DNA from: JAWXCH01 sp034440595
GTDB lineage: Bacteria > Planctomycetota > Planctomycetia > Pirellulales > JALHPA01
DNA length: 26,764 nucleotides
Direction of reading: 5' to 3'
Assembly: GCA_034440595.1 (NCBI GenBank)
Contig: JAWXCH010000343.1
Coordinates: forward strand, 1 to 26,764
Shown piece after piece: positions 7,417-13,783 of the stretch. Position 1 is the stretch's first letter; each line of letters starts with the position of its first letter. The notes below the pieces were generated by a model. It ran no database searches. It was not told the origin of the DNA and saw nothing but the letters and a program-made list of their open reading frames with translations. A program made the translations under genes and the position numbers.

Positions 7417-8667
7417 CTAACCAGGCGTGACCAGCGTACTCGCTTTGCTTTCACTTCCCAAGCAGCGTGCAATCTGCCGCACAGACTGCCGCAAGCGGTT
7501 TTCGTTTTCGACCAAGGCCAGACGCAGATAGCCTTCGCCCGCCGGGCCAAATCCGCTCCCTGGGCTGACCGCCACGTTCCCCTCTTCAAGCAACTTGGTG
7601 GCAAAGGTCATTGTGTCCATGCGGCTAGCCCACGGTTCGGGGATCTTGGCCCAGATGAACATGCCAGCGCGCGGCGGAGTAATTTCCCAGCCAATGCGCC
7701 GAAGGCCATCGACCAGCACATCGCGGCGTGCCTGATAGATCAGGCTCTGCTTTTCCACGGCGGCATCCGTGTGCCGCAGGGCCATGATCGCGGCGATTTG
7801 AATCGCTTGAAACATGCCGTAGTCATAATAGGTCTTGATCGTACCGAGTGCGCGGACCATTTCGGCATTGCCAGCGCAAAAGCCAACGCGCCACCCGGCC
7901 ATGTTGTAGCCTTTGCTCATCGTCGTGAATTCAACACCCACGTCGCGTGCGCCGGGTGCCGCCAAAAAGCTCGGCGGTTGATAGCCATCAAAAGCCACAT
8001 CGGCGTAGGCAAAATCGCTGATCACCATAAAGCCATAACGCTTAGCCAGCTTCACCAGATCGACATAGAACTCTGGATCGATCGTCACCGCCGACGGGTT
8101 GTGAGGGTAGTTGACAATGCACAACTTCGGCTTGGGATAAAGATGCTGGCAAGTGTAGGCGATATTCGACAGGTACTTTTCGGTATCGGCCACTTCCAGC
8201 GAAATCACGTTTCCGGCCGCCAGCGCCACCGCGTAAACATGCACCGGAAAGTACGGGGCAGGAACAATCGCCGTGTCCCCCGGCCCGATCAAGGCCAGGC
8301 ACATATGGCTGAATCCTTCCTTGCTTCCCAGACAGACGATCGTCTCGGTCTCAGGATCTAAATGCACACCGTACTTTTTGAAGTACTTGGCGGCCACCTC
8401 GCGACGCAAATTCTGAATGCCAAGGGCTTTGCTGTACCCGTGATTTTTTGGGTCGCGTGCGGCCTCGGCCAGCTTCTCGACAACCAGATCCTCTGGGGGA
8501 TCGGACGGATTTCCCATTCCCAGATCGATCACGTCGTCACCGGCGCGGCGCTTCTGATACTTCACCGCGTTGATCCGCGCAAACAGGTACGGGGGGAGTC
8601 GTTTGACCCGGTCTGCCAGATCGATCTGAAAAGGGCGGTTGTCGTCGCGTGGATTATCGGTTTGCAT
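7417..8667 (-). CDS. alaC: Class I/II aminotransferase, AlaC-like (glutamate-pyruvate aminotransferase)
   Basis: This 416-residue protein resembles E. coli AlaC (YfdZ) along its whole length, in the PLP-dependent fold type I family that also includes LL-diaminopimelate aminotransferase. AlaC transfers the amino group between glutamate and pyruvate to make alanine, in the cytoplasm. Visible landmarks: RLPPYLFARI (residue 23), IDLGMGNPSDPP (47), NHGYSKALGI (75), GSKEG (114), NYPHNPSA with the substrate/cofactor-binding Asn190, DFAYAD (218), the Schiff-base lysine Lys252 in TMSKGYNMAGWR, and YLRLALVEN near the end carrying the carboxylate-binding Arg. Length is normal. It is monocistronic or downstream of the isomerase gene, 304 bp away. 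Substrate choice (alanine versus another amino acid) is inferred from similarity. Confidence 0.9.
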   Translation of the reverse strand: MQTDNPRDDNRPFQIDLADRVKRLPPYLFARINAVKYQKRRAGDDVIDLGMGNPSDPPEDLVVEKLAEAARDPKNHGYSKALGIQNLRREVAAKYFKKYGVHLDPETETIVCLGSKEGFSHMCLALIGPGDTAIVPAPYFPVHVYAVALAAGNVISLEVADTEKYLSNIAYTCQHLYPKPKLCIVNYPHNPSAVTIDPEFYVDLVKLAKRYGFMVISDFAYADVAFDGYQPPSFLAAPGARDVGVEFTTMSKGYNMAGWRVGFCAGNAEMVRALGTIKTYYDYGMFQAIQIAAIMALRHTDAAVEKQSLIYQARRDVLVDGLRRIGWEITPPRAGMFIWAKIPEPWASRMDTMTFATKLLEEGNVAVSPGSGFGPAGEGYLRLALVENENRLRQSVRQIARCLGSESKASTLVTPG

Positions 8668-8971
8668 GAAAGCGAAAAACGTGGTGAATGGACGGCTCGA
8701 TCAAAAACGGGCGGAGTTCAGTCCGTGTGCGGCCCGCGGCGAGTTATGCCACCGGGCCATTCTGTTCAGAATACACTATTCTGGCGGGATTTGGGACTGG
8801 TTTGTAGCGCTGCCACCGCGCGCAAAGGGACCAAATGGCCCGCAAAAGAGGTGCTGCCGGACCAGCATGAGGTTCGCGCAGCACAGGTAATTCTCGAACT
8901 TCCATCTGCTGCGAAGCCGTTGCAACGACAGCGTTTGGTAGCGGAAGCGATGTACGCTCGGCCAGCCAAGG
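8668..8971. other. Intergenic region between the aminotransferase and isomerase genes
   Basis: These 304 bp contain no supported gene. The notable element is a run of three alternating half-sites at 8757-8784: ATTCT, AGAAT, ATTCT. This creates two overlapping palindromes (ATTCTG-TT-CAGAAT and AGAATA-CAC-TATTCT) about 90 bp upstream of the aminotransferase start. It could be an operator; no regulator is nearby. Confidence 0.45.
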
Positions 8972-10954
8972 CTAGCGGCGAGTTGCTGGCTGGCGAATTG
9001 ATTGCTCGTTTGGACGACCTGCCGTTTGGCCGGCAACCGGTGGGGTGGTCGCTGGCCGATTTAGCGAAGCGCGTTTGTTTGGTGTCTGGGTGGTGCCTGC
9101 CAGGAAGTTGTCGATTTGCGCCCCATCCTTCAGGCTGTTGAATTTTTCGGCCATAGCCAGACGCTGCTTCTTTTCGTGGATGTCGGCGCGGATGGCCGCT
9201 GCCACCTCTTCAAAGCGGACCTTGGTTGGCTGAGTGTAGCCTTCGCAGAGCAGGATAATGTACTTGTCGCCGACCTGCACAATCGAGGAGAGCTCGCCCG
9301 GCTTCAGGCGGAATGCCTCGGCTTCCACCAGCGGCTGGCCCCCGTGCTTCTGAATCGGTGGGACCTGGCCTTGCAACGATTTGCTGGCCGCTTCAATCGA
9401 ATACTGCTCGGCTAGCTTGCCAAAAAACTCCGGGGTCGGGTTGTTGCTGGCTTGCTCCCAGACCTCTTGCGCCTTGCGTTGATTGGTGAGCACGATGGCA
9501 CGGCAGCGTACGCGCTGACCGTAGTTGGCTTCAAAACCTTTTTGCATGTCAGCTTCGCTGATCGCGACCTCGCCGGTCAGCTTCTTCAAGGCGACCGATG
9601 GCCAGACCGAATCGCGGAAGTAAACTTCCTGTGGCAGACCTTGCTCTTCGGTCACCATTTTCAACCAGCCATCGACATCTGCCGTACCATCGGCGTGAAC
9701 TTTGCCCATAGCGATTGCGGCGCGAGCGACTTCGGTTTCCATCTCCTGCTTGGTCACCTGCAGGTTCTCACGCTTGAGCGCTTGCTCCAGCAGACTGCGA
9801 CTGATCGTCCCTTCCAAAACTTCCTTGCCGTGGCGTAACACACATTCTTCGGCCAGGTCGCGGACCGATAGTTGTTCATTGTTGATCAAAGCGACGGCAC
9901 CAGGAATACGCTGCCGCAGTTCTGGATCGTTGTAAATGTTGACGACCTTAGTCTGCTCTTGCAGTTGCTGAAAGATATCAGCAGCAACGGTGCGCAGTTT
10001 TCGTTCGACGATCGATTCTCTTAAGCGTGGTTCGATCAGCTCGCGATTGACTTTCATCGGGTCCATCCGTCCTTCGCATTTCAAGATCACGTACTGCGTG
10101 GGAGCCGCAGCCGCATCGGAGCCTGCACTGGGTTGGATCGGAATAACTGGCGAAATCTCATTTTCCTGCGTCATCTCAAACGCGGCCGTTTCAATGGCCG
10201 GGTTGCCGATGTGGCGGCGAATCGGTTGGATCATGCCGCCGACACTGCGGCTAGGATCCTGCGAATATTGCTTCGCCAGTACGGCAAATTCCTCTGGATT
10301 GGCGGCAATTTTTGCACGAATTTGCGCGGCCATCGTAGGCTGATCGACGACGATCAAGCGTGCCTTCACCGCTTCGCCATATTGCGATTCAAAGGCTTCT
10401 TGCACTTCGGCAGCCGTCGGCACAATCTTATCCTTGGCTAGCCGGCGCAAAGCCAGCATCGGCCAGACGATATCGTTGGCATATTGATCTGGCTTGATCC
10501 CGCGCTCTTGCTTCAACATGCCCAGATACTGCTCGGTTGGGATGTTGAACTTTTTGGCCATGCGGTCGATTTCGTCACTCACATCCTTGGCCGTGACTAC
10601 GATGTTTCGCTCTTTGCAGCACTGCACGATCAGACGTTTGTTGACCATGCTTTCCAGGACTTCCTTGCCATAGACGGCCATGCACTCCTGCCCAAGCTGC
10701 TGGCGGCTGATCTCTTCGCCATTCACGGCGGCGACAATCTGCACCGGGGTCTGTGGTCCTGCAATGGGTGCCGCCTTGCCGGCTGGTGGAATCCGTGCTG
10801 GTGCCTGAGCGCCGGCTTCTGGACGGCCGCCAATGTTTTTGATGGCAACGCACGCGGCCACCACGGCAATCGCTCCAAAAATAACCGGCAGGCGACGTTT
10901 CCATCGCAGCCAACGAGAATTTGCGGAACCGTTGAGAGCTTCCTGCTCAGGCAT
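8972..10954 (-). CDS. Membrane-anchored SurA/PpiC-type peptidyl-prolyl isomerase-like protein with tandem duplication
   Basis: The 660-residue protein (from the ATG at 10954, preceded by GGAG at 8-nt spacing; an ATG 18 bp further upstream lacks this) has an N-terminal cytoplasmic stub, one membrane helix (LPVIFGAIAVVAACVAI) and a Pro/Ala linker. Two copies of a SurA_N-like plus parvulin-like unit follow (about residues 73-340 and 353-615). The copies align on GKEVLE, IVWPMLALRRL/SVWPSVALKKL, Q-YGE-VKARLIV/NYGQRVRCRAIV, FAVLAKQYS/FGKLAEQYS and YVILKCEG/YIILLCEG. Relatives fold or escort exported proteins outside the cytoplasmic membrane. The parvulin GYHII histidine is replaced in both copies (QYVIL, KYIIL), so chaperone activity without catalysis is possible. 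The C-terminus is low-complexity. A TTGACC-18-TATACT promoter lies upstream. Confidence 0.88.
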   Translation of the reverse strand: MPEQEALNGSANSRWLRWKRRLPVIFGAIAVVAACVAIKNIGGRPEAGAQAPARIPPAGKAAPIAGPQTPVQIVAAVNGEEISRQQLGQECMAVYGKEVLESMVNKRLIVQCCKERNIVVTAKDVSDEIDRMAKKFNIPTEQYLGMLKQERGIKPDQYANDIVWPMLALRRLAKDKIVPTAAEVQEAFESQYGEAVKARLIVVDQPTMAAQIRAKIAANPEEFAVLAKQYSQDPSRSVGGMIQPIRRHIGNPAIETAAFEMTQENEISPVIPIQPSAGSDAAAAPTQYVILKCEGRMDPMKVNRELIEPRLRESIVERKLRTVAADIFQQLQEQTKVVNIYNDPELRQRIPGAVALINNEQLSVRDLAEECVLRHGKEVLEGTISRSLLEQALKRENLQVTKQEMETEVARAAIAMGKVHADGTADVDGWLKMVTEEQGLPQEVYFRDSVWPSVALKKLTGEVAISEADMQKGFEANYGQRVRCRAIVLTNQRKAQEVWEQASNNPTPEFFGKLAEQYSIEAASKSLQGQVPPIQKHGGQPLVEAEAFRLKPGELSSIVQVGDKYIILLCEGYTQPTKVRFEEVAAAIRADIHEKKQRLAMAEKFNSLKDGAQIDNFLAGTTQTPNKRASLNRPATTPPVAGQTAGRPNEQSIRQPATRR

Positions 10955-11034
10955 TGCGGTATCTCCATCCACCGATAAGAGTTTTGTTTGTTTTCTGCCG
11001 CGGTGTGGTCAGAGACCTTCCAACGCGGGGGCGG

Positions 11035-11064
11035 AGTATAGAAGGGACCGTCAAAGCGGGTCAA
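11035..11064 (-). promoter_or_regulatory. Sigma-70-like promoter for the SurA/PpiC-like gene
   Basis: On the minus strand TTGACC (11064-11059) is followed after 18 bp by TATACT (11040-11035). The expected start near 11028 leaves a leader of about 75 nt before the ATG at 10954. A second TTGACG lies inside the spacer. Confidence 0.65.
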
Positions 11065-11117
11065 GGTGAGTTCGTGCTAGCGAACAGTTGTGCTAGCAGG
11101 AGAAATGCGGATCAATG

Positions 11118-11309
11118 TCAGCTTTTTACAATCCGCTTACCCGAATCAGTGAATTCCTCGGCGGGGATTCTCTTGATCTGCCCATCTTCCCAAATTATCA
11201 CCGGTGTGCCGGTTTGCTTGGCAACTTTGACGACACGAATGGCAACTTGTTTAAACGCTGCGTTGACCTGTTCCATCGTCGTACCGTTGTGCTTTGCACG
11301 GTCAGTCAT
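11118..11309 (-). CDS. Small conserved-looking protein, possible antitoxin-like fold
   Basis: The 63-residue product has a predicted helix (MEQVNAAFKQVAIRVVKVAK) followed by a beta-hairpin-like segment, TGTPVIIWEDGQIKRIPAEEF. The helix followed by 'TG-P-V-I/V-W-DG-I/V-P-EE' pattern is seen in small bacterial proteins of unknown function and is loosely like antitoxin-type proteins with 'G-P-V-I-DG-P' segments. No toxin gene lies beside it, so that reading is weak. GGAG sits 8 nt before the ATG, a good ribosome binding site. It follows the exported-protein gene by 56 bp on the same strand. Confidence 0.65.
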   Translation of the reverse strand: MTDRAKHNGTTMEQVNAAFKQVAIRVVKVAKQTGTPVIIWEDGQIKRIPAEEFTDSGKRIVKS

Positions 11310-11365
11310 TTAGATCACTCCATATTCCATTTGCCGAAGTCAACTGTTAATTGAAGAGCTGTACT

Positions 11366-11866
11366 CTATTCCCCAGGAAGGTTTGGTCGAGAACGGCCTG
11401 GTAACGCATTCGGTGGTTCCGTTTTCTTACTCCGATCATCGGCCGGTTCCGCTTTTTCCTGCAGAGACTCGGTCAGCACCTTATCTAAATCTTCGATTAC
11501 TTTGCCGTAGTGAGATCGCGGAACAATTCCAATAAATTTGATCGATTTTATCTCAATCACCTCAACCTTAGCCGCCGGGTCAAAGGAAACTCTTCCCTCG
11601 ATTTTCATTAGAACGTCGGTCTTGATCGCCATTGCCCCCTCTTGAACAGACCTGACGTATTCCGGAAGTGATCGATATGTCAATAGTTCACGACTGGCGG
11701 GCAGGCCCGGTTTCGTTCGATCCAAAGCATTAACTCTGATGTTTTGTTTGCTTCGTGCATACATACTTGGTGCCTCTACCCAAAGTACTTCTGCGGTAGC
11801 TGGACTCGACAAGGTCACTACGGAAATTATTCCGACTAAAGCGGCCAACAATAATGGCCTTTGCAT
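11366..11866 (-). CDS. Exported protein of unknown function
   Basis: The 166-residue protein starts with a typical Sec signal peptide (MQRPLLLAALVGIISVVTLS, then SPATAE), with likely cleavage after ATA. The mature part is about 140 residues of mixed alpha/beta character (VSFDPAAKVEVIEIKSIKFIGIVPRSHYGKVIEDLDKVL) and ends in a Lys/Glu/Pro-rich, probably disordered tail. I do not recognise the family. AAGGA lies about 10 nt upstream of the ATG. Codon usage looks less G/C-rich than in frr or pyrH next to it. It may share a transcript with the 63-residue protein downstream. Confidence 0.75.
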   Translation of the reverse strand: MQRPLLLAALVGIISVVTLSSPATAEVLWVEAPSMYARSKQNIRVNALDRTKPGLPASRELLTYRSLPEYVRSVQEGAMAIKTDVLMKIEGRVSFDPAAKVEVIEIKSIKFIGIVPRSHYGKVIEDLDKVLTESLQEKAEPADDRSKKTEPPNALPGRSRPNLPGE

Positions 11867-11899
11867 AGTTTCGGCTTCCTTGGAGTTATGGGGTACACC

Positions 11900-12460
11900 T
11901 CACCCATCCATGACCTCGGCCTCTTTCGCGCTGGCCACCGATCCCACCAGATTCTCAAACCGCTTGGTCAGTTCCTGAATCTGCTCCTTGAGGGCATCGC
12001 GATCATCTTCGGTCAGCAGCTTGTCTTTCTGGGCCTGATCGGCTTCTTTGTTGGCATCGCGGCGGACATTGCGAATCGAGACGCGCGATTCCTCGGCCAG
12101 ATCCTTGATGCGCGTCACCAATTTGCGGCGAACATCGGTCGATAGCGGCGGAATGTTCAGCCGGATGACTCGTCCGTCACTTTGTGGGTTCAGACCGAGG
12201 TCGCTGCCGCGAATCGCTTTTTCTATTTCCTTGATAGTGCCGGGGTCAAACGGGCGGATGACGATTTGTGTCGGTTCCGGGGCACCTACCTGGGCCAATG
12301 CTTTGATCGGCGTGGGGGATCCATAGACCTCCACGCGCAGCGAATCGACCAGGCCGGGGTTAGCACGACCTGTGCGGATGCCTTGCATGGCGTGTTTGAA
12401 GACAGCAACCGCCTTTTCCATGCGGTCTTCACTTTCCAACAAAATATCGTCAGCAGACAT
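11900..12460 (-). CDS. frr: Ribosome recycling factor
   Basis: RRF, with EF-G and IF3, splits post-termination ribosomes in the cytoplasm. The 186-residue product from the ATG at 12460 matches the usual length (about 185). The two-domain L shape is reflected in the family motifs: M--A---F----IRTGRANP in helix 1, YGSPTPIKALAQV, PTQIVIRPFD, GLNPQSDGRVIRLNIPPLS and EESRVSIRNVRRDANKEAD, which contains the conserved arginine of domain I. A TTG 15 bp upstream keeps the frame but adds five unconserved residues, so I prefer the ATG. It lies downstream of pyrH in the usual pyrH-frr order, but 401 bp of repeat-bearing DNA separates them. Confidence 0.96.
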   Translation of the reverse strand: MSADDILLESEDRMEKAVAVFKHAMQGIRTGRANPGLVDSLRVEVYGSPTPIKALAQVGAPEPTQIVIRPFDPGTIKEIEKAIRGSDLGLNPQSDGRVIRLNIPPLSTDVRRKLVTRIKDLAEESRVSIRNVRRDANKEADQAQKDKLLTEDDRDALKEQIQELTKRFENLVGSVASAKEAEVMDG

Positions 12461-12500
12461 ATTCTCAGCTCTCAATAGTGAGTTATTTTCTATTCTTCCC

Positions 12501-12722
12501 GTTTTATTTTTTACCGCAGAGGACGCAGAGGACAGACGCAGAGAGTGTTCTTGTCGACCAACCTACTTCTACCTCAATCTAGATCGATGCTTTTCAAACC
12601 AAAATCAGGAAATTAGTTAGAATGGAATAGGATAGACGGGATGAATGGTAGTAAATGTTGACTCACAATCTCTGCGCGTCCTTGGCGCTCTCCGCGACCT
12701 CCGCGGTGAACCAAAAAATCGC
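12501..12722. repeat. Composite dispersed element, copy A (full length)
   Basis: The left end reads GTTTTATTTTTTACCGCAGA then GGACGCAGAGGACAGACGCAG (12501-12540). The right end (12670-12722), on the opposite strand, reads GCGATTTTTTGGTTCACCGC then GGAGGTCGCGGAGAGCGCC. The middle carries GGATAGACGGGATGAATGG (12630-12648). The two ends are related but unlike inverted arms; the same two ends recur at 24018-24203 in exchanged positions. There is no coding capacity, so it would be non-autonomous if mobile. Confidence 0.7.
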
Positions 12723-12766
12723 AACTTCAAAACTGGCGGCGAGGGTTAGCATAGCTTCTTCTCAAA

Positions 12767-12855
12767 TTAACCCGACTCGGTAGCGAGGAAATCGCACTGG
12801 CGGAGCCAGTGGCACACCGTCAAACGCACTGCGCCTCGCTGGCGCTTCGAGTTAA
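12767..12855. repeat. Nested palindromic repeat with CACTGGC core
   Basis: Outer arms: TTAACCCGACTCGGTAGCGA then GG (12767-12788), pairing imperfectly with CCTCGCTGGCGCTTCGAGTT then AA (12834-12855). Inside them is a perfect CACTGGC-GGA-GCCAGTG hairpin (12795-12811) followed by GCACAC, the same core as at 265-304. The CCTCGCTGGCGCTTCGAG arm is, in my recollection, a common intergenic word in Pirellula-like genomes. Confidence 0.65.
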
Positions 12856-12861
12856 TATGAC

Positions 12862-13623
12862 CTACACACTCTCCTCAACTCGCTGACTACTGATCAAGGT
12901 GCCGACTTTTTCACCTGCCACGGCACGTTCGATATTTCCCTCGGTGCGGTAGTTGAAAACCAAAATCGGCATGTCATGTTCCATACACTGCGCAATTGCG
13001 GTCGTGTCCATGACGCGCAGGTTCTGCTCGCGAAATGCATTGTAGTGCAAATCGGTGTACAGCACCGCGTGCGGATTCTTCTCCGGATCGTCGCTGAACA
13101 CACCGTCGACGCGCGTCGCCTTCAGCAGGATATCTGCCTCTAGCTCCAAAGCGCGCTGTGCGGCGGCCGTGTCGGTGGTGACAAACGGACTGCCGGTACC
13201 GGCGGCCAGAATCACGATGCGCCCTTTTTCCAAATGCCGACGAGCACGGCGGCGAATGTACGGCTCGGCCACGCCATCCATCCGAATCGCAGTCAGTAGT
13301 CGTGTCTCGCAGCCGAGCGACTCGATGGCGTCTTGTAGTGCCAGACCATTGATCACCGTGGCCAGCATGCCCATATAGTGGGCCGTCGCTTCTTGAATGC
13401 TGCTGTTGCCGGCGGTGAACTGTGCTCCGCGAAGGATGTTCCCTCCGCCGATGACGATGGCGATTTGTGCCCCACTTTGCGCGGCACGAACCGTTTGACG
13501 CGCGATGTGAACCACTTCCTCCATGCTGATGCCACGCTCGCCCGGCCGCGTGAAGCTGGCCCCGGAGAGTTTCAACACAACGCGTCGAAAAAGGGGCGTC
13601 GCGGGTTCGTCTTCTGAAGACAT
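12862..13623 (-). CDS. pyrH: UMP kinase (uridylate kinase)
   Basis: PyrH phosphorylates UMP to UDP with ATP in pyrimidine nucleotide synthesis, as a cytoplasmic hexamer of the amino-acid-kinase fold. The 253-residue sequence shows the family marks: RVVLKLSGASF near the N-terminus, IVIGGGNILRG, the ADHMGMLAT-like segment here ATAHYMGMLATVINGLAL, RRARRHLEKGRIVILAAGTG, SPFVTTDTAAAQRALELEAD, KATRVDGVFSDDP and a C-terminal NIERAVAGEKVGTLI. Length is normal (about 240) with a short N-terminal extension. AAGGAA lies 9 nt before the ATG. rpsB and tsf, which often precede pyrH, are not here; acs is the upstream neighbour on the same strand, 160 bp away. Confidence 0.97.
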   Translation of the reverse strand: MSSEDEPATPLFRRVVLKLSGASFTRPGERGISMEEVVHIARQTVRAAQSGAQIAIVIGGGNILRGAQFTAGNSSIQEATAHYMGMLATVINGLALQDAIESLGCETRLLTAIRMDGVAEPYIRRRARRHLEKGRIVILAAGTGSPFVTTDTAAAQRALELEADILLKATRVDGVFSDDPEKNPHAVLYTDLHYNAFREQNLRVMDTTAIAQCMEHDMPILVFNYRTEGNIERAVAGEKVGTLISSQRVEESV

Positions 13624-13665
13624 GGTGAATTGTTCCTTGCTGAGGATGGTGCGTGCTTCCTGCCT

Positions 13666-13671
13666 ATTCTA
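13666..13671 (-). promoter_or_regulatory. Possible -10 element for pyrH
   Basis: TAGAAT on the minus strand (13671-13666) lies about 45 bp before the pyrH start. No good -35 sits 16-18 bp upstream; that stretch is a run of seven Ts, so the call is weak. Confidence 0.3.
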
Positions 13672-13783
13672 CATTAGCATCGAAAAAAAGTCGCGAGGCT
13701 GAATGCAGGGAAAATCGGCGTTCTGGCACGATTCGCTATTTTTCTACACTCTCGCCAGCGGCTGATACCGCGACCTCTCCCGC

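Larger units (their letters stand above)
12461..12861. other. Repeat-filled spacer between pyrH and frr
   Basis: In most bacteria pyrH and frr are nearly contiguous; here 401 bp separates them. The spacer holds a composite inverted-end element (12501-12722) and a nested palindrome (12767-12855), both listed separately. No gene is visible; translated frames here (for example TAEDAEDRRREC) are the known false-ORF signature of GCAGAGGAC-type repeats. Confidence 0.7.

Noticed and set aside
7396..8361. 321-codon open frame on the plus strand opposite the aminotransferase
   Set aside because: It is antisense to a clearly conserved gene, rich in His/Arg/Gln as expected for a GC-rich shadow frame, and has no family motif.
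8362..9141. 259-codon plus-strand frame across the aminotransferase/isomerase gap
   Set aside because: It crosses the 5' end of one conserved gene and the 3' end of another on the opposite strand and has no recognisable domain.
12501..12545. Short direct GCAGAGGAC units considered as a CRISPR or tandem array
   Set aside because: Units are 9-10 bp with no spacers of constant length and only a few copies; they belong to the end of a dispersed element.
12372..12620. 82-codon plus-strand frame containing TAEDAEDRRREC
   Set aside because: That peptide is a translation of the GCAGAGGACGCAGAGG repeat, a common false ORF signature.
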